64,000 nt of DNA from Phenylobacterium sp. RIFCSPHIGHO2_01_FULL_69_31 (GTDB taxonomy: Bacteria > Pseudomonadota > Alphaproteobacteria > Caulobacterales > Caulobacteraceae): positions 108,888 through 172,887 of the forward strand of contig NZ_MHXN01000033.1 of NCBI RefSeq assembly GCF_001824475.1, given 5' to 3'. Both the position numbers and the translations under genes were made by a program. This document shows positions 55,554 through 64,000 of the stretch, in pieces. Under the pieces are notes generated by a model. That model searched no databases. It worked only from the letters and a program-made list of their open reading frames with translations, and was not told the origin of the DNA. Each line of letters begins with the position of its first letter. The stretch's first letter is position 1.

Positions 55554-56843
55554 CTATTCGCCGTCGTCCTCGCGGGGCAGCGGCTCGACCTTCAGTGAGG
55601 TGATCCGGGCCCCCTTGCGGGCCTCCACCCGGAAGCGGTGGTGGTAGAAGGTGTAGGTCTGGCCGACCTCGGGGATCGCCTGGGCCTCGTGGATCAGCAG
55701 GCCGGCCACGGTCACCGCCTCGTCGTCGGGCAGGTTCCAGTTCATGGCGCGGTTCAGGTCGCGGATGGTGACCGAGCCCTCGACGATGACCCCGCCGCCG
55801 TCGGCCGGCTTGACGCCGGCGGCCACGACGTCGTGCTCGTCCTCGATCTCGCCGACGATCTCCTCGAGGATGTCCTCCAGCGTGACCAGGCCCTGCAGGC
55901 CGCCGTACTCGTCGACCACCAGGGCGAAGTGGTTCTGGCGTTTCAGGAACGCGGCGAGCTGGTCCTTGAGCGAGGTCGTCTCGGGGATGAACCAGGGCTC
56001 GCGCAGGATGGCGCCCACGTCCAGGTCGTCGATCCGGCCGTCGGCGTCGGTGATGGCGCGCAAGAGGTCCTTCACGTGGAGGACGCCCACCACGTTCTCG
56101 GGCTCGTCGCGGTAGATCGGCACGCGGCTGTGCTGGCTGGCCAGGGTCTCGGCCACGATCTCGCGGGCGCTGAGGCCGCCGTCCACGGTCTCCATCGAGC
56201 GGCGGTGGACCATGACCTCGGAGACGTCCATCTCGCCCAGGTCCAGCACCCCGCCCAGCATCCAGCGGTCGCGGGTCTCCACCAGGCCCTCGGAGTGGTG
56301 GTATTCCACCGCGCCGCGGATCTCCTCGTGAGCGGCCAGGACGTCGGTCCCGGCGTCCAGCTTGATCCCGAACGGGCGCAGGGTCAGGCGCACCACCCAT
56401 TGGGCGCCGTCGGCCAGCGGGCCGAAGATGCGCACCACCCAGAAGGTCGGCACCGACAGGGTGCGGGCCACGTCGTCGGCGCGGGCGATGGCCAGGGTCT
56501 TGGGCAGGATCTCGGCGAAGATCACCACCAGCACGGTCATGACGCCGGTGGCGATCAGGGCGCCCAGCGGGCCGGGGAAGGCCACGGACAGGACGCTGGT
56601 GGTCAGGGCCGAAGCGCCGATGTTGATGACGTTGTTGGCCAGGAGGATGGCCCCGATCATCGTTTCCTGGTTGCCCAGCAGGCGGTTGATCCGCCGTGCG
56701 GCGCGATCGCCCTCCCGCTCCAGCTGGTGCAGCCGGCCGCGGCTGGCGGCGGTCATGGAGGTCTCGGCGGCCGACAGGAGGGCCGAGAGCGTCAGCAGGA
56801 AGACCAGGGACGGCGCGAGGGCCGCGATGAGGGCGACGATCAT
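55554..56843 (-). CDS. HlyC/CorC family (CNNM/DUF21-CBS) membrane protein
   Basis: A 429-residue integral membrane protein. The N-terminal DUF21 domain (about 1-190, [17 protein letters not shown]; helices about 5-25, 60-85, 90-110) is followed by two CBS domains (about 205-335, [11 protein letters not shown] and [18 protein letters not shown]) and a C-terminal CorC_HlyC domain. CNNM proteins affect magnesium or cobalt homeostasis. Its start overlaps the aroB stop in an ATGA junction, placing it third in an aroK-aroB operon, an arrangement common in Alphaproteobacteria. Confidence 0.92.
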   Translation of the reverse strand: MIVALIAALAPSLVFLLTLSALLSAAETSMTAASRGRLHQLEREGDRAARRINRLLGNQETMIGAILLANNVINIGASALTTSVLSVAFPGPLGALIATGVMTVLVVIFAEILPKTLAIARADDVARTLSVPTFWVVRIFGPLADGAQWVVRLTLRPFGIKLDAGTDVLAAHEEIRGAVEYHHSEGLVETRDRWMLGGVLDLGEMDVSEVMVHRRSMETVDGGLSAREIVAETLASQHSRVPIYRDEPENVVGVLHVKDLLRAITDADGRIDDLDVGAILREPWFIPETTSLKDQLAAFLKRQNHFALVVDEYGGLQGLVTLEDILEEIVGEIEDEHDVVAAGVKPADGGGVIVEGSVTIRDLNRAMNWNLPDDEAVTVAGLLIHEAQAIPEVGQTYTFYHHRFRVEARKGARITSLKVEPLPREDDGE

Positions 56844-57952
56844 CGGGTTGCGCCTTCCGCGATCAGGAAGTCGCGCACGGCGCCGGCGTCCACGTCACGG
56901 GCCACGAAGGCTTCGCCCAGGGCGCGCGCCAGGATGAAGGTCAGGCGGCCGGCCTCGGCCTTCTTGTCCTGGCCCATGTGGGCGACCAGGCGGTTCGCAT
57001 CGAAGGGATGGCCCGCCACCTCCTGCAAGGTGGTGGGCAGGCCGGCGGCGGCGATGGCGCGGGTGGCGCGGACGGCGTCCTGCCCGCTGGCCAACCCTTG
57101 CGCGGCCGAGAAGCGGAACGCCAGCGCCATGCCGGCGCCGACCGCCTCGCCGTGCAGCAGGGCCTCGCCGTAGCCGGTCTCGGATTCCAGGGCGTGGCCG
57201 AAGGTGTGGCCGAGGTTCAGGAGCGCGCGGCGGCCCTGTTCCTTCTCGTCCTCGGCGACGATCTGCGCCTTCATCTGGACCGAGCGGGCCACGGCCTGGG
57301 ACAGGGCGTCCGGATCGCGCGCGAGGACGGCCGCAACATTGGCCTCGAGCCACTCGAAGAAGGCCGGGTCGCCCAGGAGGCCGTACTTGACGATCTCGGC
57401 GTAGCCGGCGCGCATCTCGCGATCGGGCAGGGTGGAGAGGACCGACAGGTCGGCCAGCACCAGCTTCGGCTGGTGGAAGGCGCCCACCAGGTTCTTGCCC
57501 CGGGGCGTGTCGATGGCGGTCTTACCGCCGACCGAGGAGTCGACCTGGGCCAGGAGGGTGGTGGGGATCTGCACGAAGTCGATACCGCGCTTGTAGATCG
57601 CCGCCGCGAACCCGGCGAGGTCGCCGACCACGCCGCCGCCGAAGGCCGTGACGATGTCGCCGCGGTCCAGCTCCAGGGCCAGCAGCCGGTCGCAGACGTC
57701 GGCCAGCCCCTCGAAGCTCTTGGTCTGCTCGCCCGGCGGGACGATCACCGGCAGGGCGGTGATGCCCGCGGCGGCCAGGGCGGCGGTGAGCCGTTCGCCG
57801 TGCAGGCGCCAGACGGTCTCGTCGGACACCACCGCCGTGCGGCCGCGCGTCTGGAACGGGGCGATGAGGCGGCCGGCGACGTCCAGCAGGCCCTGGCCCA
57901 CCACGACGTCATAGGTCCGCTCGCCGAGCCCCACGGGTACGGTGAGGCTCAT
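56840..57952 (-). CDS. aroB: 3-dehydroquinate synthase
   Basis: A 370-residue NAD- and zinc-dependent enzyme converting DAHP to 3-dehydroquinate in the shikimate pathway. The family motifs are complete: [19 protein letters not shown] (NAD binding), [43 protein letters not shown] (zinc-ligand His) and [10 protein letters not shown]. The frame is open upstream, but the ATG at 57952 overlaps the aroK stop and starts the conserved region ([15 protein letters not shown]). It is translationally coupled on both sides. Confidence 0.97.
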   Translation of the reverse strand: MSLTVPVGLGERTYDVVVGQGLLDVAGRLIAPFQTRGRTAVVSDETVWRLHGERLTAALAAAGITALPVIVPPGEQTKSFEGLADVCDRLLALELDRGDIVTAFGGGVVGDLAGFAAAIYKRGIDFVQIPTTLLAQVDSSVGGKTAIDTPRGKNLVGAFHQPKLVLADLSVLSTLPDREMRAGYAEIVKYGLLGDPAFFEWLEANVAAVLARDPDALSQAVARSVQMKAQIVAEDEKEQGRRALLNLGHTFGHALESETGYGEALLHGEAVGAGMALAFRFSAAQGLASGQDAVRATRAIAAAGLPTTLQEVAGHPFDANRLVAHMGQDKKAEAGRLTFILARALGEAFVARDVDAGAVRDFLIAEGATR

Positions 57953-58497
57953 TCGCAGGTCTCGCCCAGATATTTCGACATGGCCTCGATCACCTGGCCC
58001 ACGGCGATGTGATGGGCGGTGTCGCCCGTCTCCACTGTGATGTCGGCCTCGGCGTAGATGGGATAGCGGACCTCGGCCTGGGCGCGCAGGACGTCCATGG
58101 GATCCTTGCCAGCGAGCAGCGGGCGGCTGTCCTTGCGGCCGACGCGGCGGGCCAGCACCTCCAGGTCCGCCTTCAGCCAGATCGAGATGGCGTGCGCCTT
58201 GATGAGCGCCCGGGTCTCGGCGTTCATGAACGCCCCGCCGCCGGTGGCCAGCACATGGGGCGGCCCCTCCAGCAGGCGGGCGATCACCCGGCGCTCGCCG
58301 TCGCGGAACGCGGGCTCGCCCAGCTCGGCGAAAATTTCGGGAATGGAGCGTCCGGCCGCGGCCTCGACCTCGGCGTCGGCATCGCGGAACGGCAGGCTCA
58401 GGGCGTTGGCCAAACGGCGGCCCACGCTCGACTTGCCGACGCCCATGAGGCCCACAAGCGCGATAGTCCGACGGCGGAGCGGTTCGTAGCGGTCCAT
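57949..58497 (-). CDS. aroK: Shikimate kinase
   Basis: A 182-residue P-loop kinase that phosphorylates shikimate, two pathway steps after 3-dehydroquinate formation. Walker [16 protein letters not shown] (about 16-30), shikimate-binding DADAEVE and [16 protein letters not shown] and the lid DSRPLLAG are all present. It is the first gene of the aroK-aroB-CorC operon, linked by ATGA overlaps, and is divergent from the 397-residue exported protein gene. Confidence 0.97.
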   Translation of the reverse strand: MDRYEPLRRRTIALVGLMGVGKSSVGRRLANALSLPFRDADAEVEAAAGRSIPEIFAELGEPAFRDGERRVIARLLEGPPHVLATGGGAFMNAETRALIKAHAISIWLKADLEVLARRVGRKDSRPLLAGKDPMDVLRAQAEVRYPIYAEADITVETGDTAHHIAVGQVIEAMSKYLGETCE

Positions 58498-58565
58498 GAA
58501 CGGCGCAGCCTTTACACGACCCTGCCCCCTCGCGCCAACGTGCCTGCGTGGGTAAGCTGGCGGCC

Positions 58566-59759
58566 ATGTCTCGTATCGCCCTCATCGCAAGCCTCCTGAT
58601 CCTGGCGGCGGCGCCCGCCCACGCCCAGGTGGAGGTCGTCCAACTTGCCGCCCCCGACGCCTTTTCGACGCCTGGCCGGGATACCGGCCTGCCCGCCGAT
58701 CTATGGAGCGGCACGCCCATCGAGACCGCGCGGACCGTGCTGCCCATGCTGGCGTCCAAGCCGCTCTCGCCCGCCGCCGCCTCTCTGGCGCGGCGCGTGC
58801 TGGCGACCGGCGCGCGAGGGCCGGACGGGTCGGCGGACGACGAAGCCCTGACCGGGGCGCGGGCCGGCGCCCTGATCGCCCTGGGCGACGGGGCCGCGGC
58901 CAGCCGCATCCTCGATCGGGCCGCGGGCATGGGGCGCAGCGCCGTCCTCTCGCAGGCGGCGGCCGAGGCGGCCCTGCTGGCCGGCGACAACGCCCGGGCC
59001 TGTTCCATCGCCGAGGGGCTATCGGCCGGCCGGGGCGAACCCTACTGGCTGCGGCTGCGCGCGTTCTGCCAGGTCGAGGCGGGGCAGGGGGCGCAGGCCC
59101 AGCTTACCTTCGACCTCGCCCAGGCCCAGGCGCGGGACGCCGTCTATGGCCGGCTGATGGCCGCCAAGCTGTCGGGGACCGCGCCGGGCGCGGCCTCGCT
59201 GCGCAACGGCCTGGACCTGGCCTTGTCGAAGAGCCTGGCGCTGGACCTCACGGCGGCCAAACCCGGTCCCGCGGTGGCCGCAGCGCTTTCGGGCGCGGAG
59301 CCGGCGGCGCCCGCCTTCGACGTGACGGTCATCGATGGCCAGATCGGCGGCCTGGCCCAGGCGGTGGTGTCGGGCCTGCCGCCCGAGGGCGGGGTCTCGG
59401 CGCTGATCGCGGCCGCCGCCGAGGCGACCGACCCCAAGTCCAAGCCGCGGCTGCAGGCGGCGGCGCTGTTGCTGGCGGCGCTGGCCAACGATCTGCCGGG
59501 GCCGGACCGGGCCCGGATCTCGGCTCTGCCCGTGCCCGAGGGCAAGGCGCCGGCCGGCCGAAACCTGGCGCTGGAGGCCGCCGCCGACAGCCGGCGGGTG
59601 GGCGAGGCCGCCCTGCTGGCGCTGTGGACCTGCGCCGACGCGGGGGCGGCCGGCCCGGCCCTGGGCGACCGCGTCCGCATCGTCCGCACCCTGATCCGCG
59701 CCGGCCTGGCCGACGATGCCCGCCTCTTCGTGCTCGAGGGCCTGGCAGGCCTGAAATGA
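58566..59759 (+). CDS. Exported Ala-rich helical-repeat protein, unknown function
   Basis: A 397-residue protein with a signal peptide (about 1-21, [19 protein letters not shown]). The mature part is very rich in Ala and Leu with TPR- or Sel1-like helical pairs (for example [17 protein letters not shown] and [19 protein letters not shown]), so it may be a periplasmic scaffold. I recognise no named family. The ATG at 58566 begins the signal directly; a GTG six codons upstream is an alternative. Its stop overlaps xerD in ATGA, so the two genes are coupled although their functions are unrelated. Confidence 0.75.
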   Translation: MSRIALIASLLILAAAPAHAQVEVVQLAAPDAFSTPGRDTGLPADLWSGTPIETARTVLPMLASKPLSPAAASLARRVLATGARGPDGSADDEALTGARAGALIALGDGAAASRILDRAAGMGRSAVLSQAAAEAALLAGDNARACSIAEGLSAGRGEPYWLRLRAFCQVEAGQGAQAQLTFDLAQAQARDAVYGRLMAAKLSGTAPGAASLRNGLDLALSKSLALDLTAAKPGPAVAAALSGAEPAAPAFDVTVIDGQIGGLAQAVVSGLPPEGGVSALIAAAAEATDPKSKPRLQAAALLLAALANDLPGPDRARISALPVPEGKAPAGRNLALEAAADSRRVGEAALLALWTCADAGAAGPALGDRVRIVRTLIRAGLADDARLFVLEGLAGLK

Positions 59760-60673
59760 GCGCGAAGGGGGCCGACTGGGCCGAGGCCTTCCTCGAGATG
59801 ATGGCGGTCGAACGGGCCGCCGCGCGCAACACCCTGTCGGCCTATTCCCGCGACCTGACCGACGCCGGCCAGTTTCTGGCGGGGCGTGGACGTGGCCTGG
59901 CGGACGCCTCGGCCGAGGACGTGGAGGCCTATTTCGCCGACCTGGGCGCGCGGGGCCTGTCGCCCGCCACGGCGGCCCGGCGGCGAGCGGCGGTGCGGCA
60001 GTTCTACCGGTTCGTCCTGGGCGAGGGCTGGCGGAACGACGACCCCTCGCGCCGGGTGGAGGCGCCGAAGAAGGGCCGGCCGCTGCCCAAGGTGCTGAGC
60101 CGCGAGGAGATGGACCGCCTGATCGGCGCGGCGTCGGCCCGCGACGGGGCGCAGGGGCTGCGCTTCGGCTGCATGGTGGAGCTGGCCTATGCCTCGGGCC
60201 TGCGGATCTCGGAGCTGACGGCCCTGCCGCTGGCGGCGCTGCAGCGGGACCCGGCCTATCTGATCGTCAGGGGAAAGGGCGGCAAGGAGCGGCTGGCGCC
60301 GCTGAACGATACGGCGCGGGCGGCGGTGAAGGCCTATCTGGCGGCGCGACCGCATTTCCTGCCCAAGGGGGACAAGGCAAACCCCTGGCTATTCCCTTCG
60401 CGGAGCAAGGCCGGCCGCCTGACGCCGCGGCGGTTCGCCCAGGTGCTGGACGAGGCGGCCGCCGATGCCGGGATCGACCCGGCGCGGGTCAGCCCGCACG
60501 TGCTCCGCCACGCCTTCGCCACCCACCTGCTGGAGGGCGGAGCCGACCTGCGGGTCGTGCAGACGCTGCTGGGGCACGCCGATATCGCGACGACGCAGAT
60601 CTATACGCACGTGGCGTCGGACCGCCTGCGGGAGGTGGTCCAGACGCGGCACCCGCTGGCGCGGAAGAAGTAG
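59756..60673 (+). CDS. xerD: Tyrosine recombinase XerD
   Basis: A 305-residue tyrosine recombinase that resolves chromosome dimers with XerC at dif. The core-binding N-terminal domain (about 1-95) precedes the catalytic domain with Arg in ASGLRISELTAL, Lys in RGKGGKER, HVLRHAFATHLL, His in LLGHADI and the nucleophilic Tyr in TTQIYTHV. Length and core motifs match XerD rather than phage integrases. FtsK, XerC and dif are not in the window. It is translationally coupled to the upstream exported-protein gene. Confidence 0.93.
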   Translation: MSAKGADWAEAFLEMMAVERAAARNTLSAYSRDLTDAGQFLAGRGRGLADASAEDVEAYFADLGARGLSPATAARRRAAVRQFYRFVLGEGWRNDDPSRRVEAPKKGRPLPKVLSREEMDRLIGAASARDGAQGLRFGCMVELAYASGLRISELTALPLAALQRDPAYLIVRGKGGKERLAPLNDTARAAVKAYLAARPHFLPKGDKANPWLFPSRSKAGRLTPRRFAQVLDEAAADAGIDPARVSPHVLRHAFATHLLEGGADLRVVQTLLGHADIATTQIYTHVASDRLREVVQTRHPLARKK

Positions 60674-60681
60674 GCCTCACA

Positions 60682-60812
60682 CCTCCCTGCGAAGGGAGGG
60701 TGGCCGGAGCGAAGCGAACGGTCGGGTGGGGAACTTGCGATCGGGCGCTGAGCCCGACCCGCATTCCCCACCCTGCCGCTTCGCGGTCTGTCCCTCCCCA
60801 TTAAGGGAGGGA
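60682..60812. repeat. Large intergenic inverted repeat downstream of xerD
   Basis: Three nested palindromes are visible. CCTCCCT (60682-60688) pairs with AGGGAGG (60693-60699). A long imperfect stem pairs 60710-60739 with 60759-60783 around a small TCGGGC/GCCCGA hairpin. Finally TCCCTCCC (60791-60798) pairs with GGGAGGGA (60805-60812). The whole may be a composite repeat or a terminator for both convergent genes. Confidence 0.68.
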
Positions 60813-60820
60813 CCTCCCGA

Positions 60821-61609
60821 TCAGCCCGTGATGCGGTAGCGGCCGTCGCTGTCCGGGCAGACGCGGACGTAGCGGATGTCGCGGCCGTAGGCGTCGACGG
60901 GCGCCGGGGCCAGGCGGCAGCGCTGGCGCTGGTAATAATTCGTGTCGTAGGCCGACGAGTAGCGGGTGCGGCCTTCGCGGTACGGAACCGTGTCGTCGTA
61001 CGAGAAGTAGGGTCCGCGATTGTCGCACTTGTAGTCGTTGTCGCGCGAGTTGCCGACCGCGCCGCCGATCACGGCGCCGGCCACGCCGCCCAGGACGGCG
61101 CCTTCGGTCCGTGCGCCGCGCGAGGCGACCTGGGACCCGAGCACCGCGCCGGCCAGGGCGCCAAGCACGCCGCCGGCCACGGTGTTGCCGTTGCCGCTCC
61201 GGGTGGTGCAGGGGACGTTGGTCGCCGAGGCGGGGCGGCCGTAATAGCCGGCGTAGGGCGGCGGCTCATTACGGGTCCAGTAGGTCTGGTCCCACACCGG
61301 GCGGGCGTACATCCGCGCATAGGCGCCGGAGCCATAGCGGCGGTCGTAGATCACCCGGGCGCGGTTCCACTCGGCGAGGCGGCGTTCATAGTCTCTACGC
61401 GCCTGACGATAGTCGCGGCGGGTCTCGCGATAGTCTTCGCGGCGCTCCTCGTATTGGGCGCGCTGGTCTTCGTATTGCGCGCGCTGGGCGTCGTAGGCCC
61501 GCTGTTCGCGGACATACTCGTCCGTCGGCCGGTACTGCTGGGCGACGGCGGGCATGGCGGTGGCGAGGGCCAGCGCCGAGGCCATTCCGATCTTTATGAC
61601 GTTTTTCAT
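60821..61609 (-). CDS. Glycine-zipper envelope protein with charged coiled region
   Basis: A 262-residue secreted protein. A signal peptide (about 1-23, ending AVA-QQ) is followed by an Arg/Tyr/Glu-rich helical region (about 30-90, repeats of YEDQRAQYEERREDYRETRR), a linker with a cysteine, a glycine-zipper domain (about 142-188, VAGGVLGALAGAVLGSQVAS and AVLGGVAGAVIGGAVGN) and a Tyr-rich C terminus with cysteines. AGGAG six bases upstream sets the ATG. It probably sits in the outer membrane or periplasm; the function is unknown. It shares the zipper with the 45751 product, but the rest differs. Confidence 0.85.
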   Translation of the reverse strand: MKNVIKIGMASALALATAMPAVAQQYRPTDEYVREQRAYDAQRAQYEDQRAQYEERREDYRETRRDYRQARRDYERRLAEWNRARVIYDRRYGSGAYARMYARPVWDQTYWTRNEPPPYAGYYGRPASATNVPCTTRSGNGNTVAGGVLGALAGAVLGSQVASRGARTEGAVLGGVAGAVIGGAVGNSRDNDYKCDNRGPYFSYDDTVPYREGRTRYSSAYDTNYYQRQRCRLAPAPVDAYGRDIRYVRVCPDSDGRYRITG

Positions 61610-61769
61610 CTCTAGCTCCTGGTCTCCTCGATCACGCCAAACGACTCCTGAGGCTTGACCGTTCCGTCGGACCGGAACCGGGCCCCATCCTCACCGCTTG
61701 TGACGGCGACGGTTCAGCCCTACTTTCCGCCGCTTCCCGAGGCGGCAGCCTCTTACGGACGGACGCCTG

Positions 61770-63810
<2,041 letters not shown>

Positions 63811-63835
63811 CCGCCGCCACAGCGCCGAAAACAAG

Positions 63836-63866
63836 AGAGCCGCCGGGTCGCCCCGGCGGCTCTTTC
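63836..63866. terminator. Bidirectional terminator between convergent genes
   Basis: AGAGCCGCCGGG (63836-63847) pairs perfectly with CCCGGCGGCTCT (63852-63863) around TCGC, then TTT. It separates the monooxygenase from the TonB-dependent receptor gene read from the other strand. Confidence 0.8.
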
Positions 63867-63917
63867 GCTATCAGGTCGCCGCAAAGGCCGGGACCCGAAG
63901 GCCCCGGCCAATCCGAC

Positions 63918-64000
63918 TTAGAAGTTCATGTTCGCGCCGATGAAGAAGAACCGGCCGCGGTTGTCGTACTGCGACGCGCCGACGCCCGTCCCGGTGAAGA
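63918..64000 (-). CDS. TonB-dependent receptor, C-terminal fragment (runs off the window)
   Basis: Only the last 26 codons are present, ending NRGRFFFIGANMNF then TAA (63918-63920). The alternating aromatic strand ending in Phe is the outer-membrane barrel signature recognised by the Bam complex, and RFFFIGANMNF is characteristic of TonB-dependent receptors from Caulobacterales and sphingomonads. The rest lies beyond the right edge of the window, so ligand and size are unknown. Confidence 0.7.
   Translation of the reverse strand, partial: FTGTGVGASQYDNRGRFFFIGANMNF

Noticed and set aside
59756..60673. Tyrosine recombinase as part of an integrated element
   Set aside because: Sequence and length match housekeeping XerD; no att repeats, phage or transfer genes nearby.

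Overview
The window is very GC-rich bacterial chromosome with tightly packed genes, many sharing ATGA, TGATG or GTGA junctions. The gene content points to an alphaproteobacterium of the Caulobacterales, most likely Phenylobacterium, Caulobacter or a close relative. The pointers are a methionine synthase split into two genes, a CC_3452-like secreted protein, a PEPxxWA-CTERM protein, DUF3297 and UrcA proteins, HDFNN-type hybrid histidine kinases and the tail of a TonB-dependent receptor. No rRNA, tRNA, CRISPR array, prophage or insertion sequence was seen, so this looks like ordinary core chromosome with some lineage-specific genes.

Layout. 0.1-11.2 kb: glycosyltransferase, secreted amidase, a TetR/VOC divergent pair, two FkbM-type methyltransferases, a two-gene unit of a winged-helix protein and a tricorn-like protease, and a TSUP permease. 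11.2-16.3 kb: elongation factor P with its lysylation enzymes EpmA and EpmB, interrupted by a CHASE-domain hybrid kinase. 16.4-18.9 kb: cell-wall genes (L,D-transpeptidase, a small anchored protein, a DUF882 peptidase). 19-26.3 kb: MHS-family symporter, CsbD stress protein, a TetR/CC_3452 pair with duplicated operator-like repeats, a PAS hybrid kinase, EttA and a small P-loop kinase. 26.3-32.4 kb: the methionine-cycle operon (ArsR-methyltransferase regulator, metF, metH N-terminal half, a DUF6882-like gene, metH C-terminal half). 32.6-41.6 kb: PhyH dioxygenase, CadC-like membrane regulator divergent from a UrcA protein, small zinc-binding proteins, ohr/ohrR, MscS channel and small genes. 41.8-46.1 kb: a 39-residue membrane peptide, an AraC/SDR pair, SugE-type exporter, CPA1 antiporter and a glycine-zipper protein. 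46.1-55.1 kb: a 633-base gap, a PEP-CTERM protein with four WxWP repeats, a secreted methyltransferase-like protein, a CHASE4 hybrid kinase, a LysR regulator and an S9 peptidase. 55.3-64 kb: housekeeping genes (CorC-type protein-aroB-aroK, xerD, accA, nitronate monooxygenase) and the partial TonB receptor.

How the genes work together. The best defined circuit is the methionine operon. A perfect 16-bp palindrome overlaps a promoter whose predicted start site lies at the ATG of an ArsR-methyltransferase fusion, and every following gene overlaps its predecessor. Other self-contained circuits are ohr/ohrR, TetR/VOC, TetR/CC_3452 and AraC/SDR, each with operator-like repeats between divergent genes. 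EF-P, EpmA and EpmB together make a complete EF-P beta-lysylation module. Interspersed palindromic elements sit between genes; one family shows compensatory base changes that preserve its hairpin.
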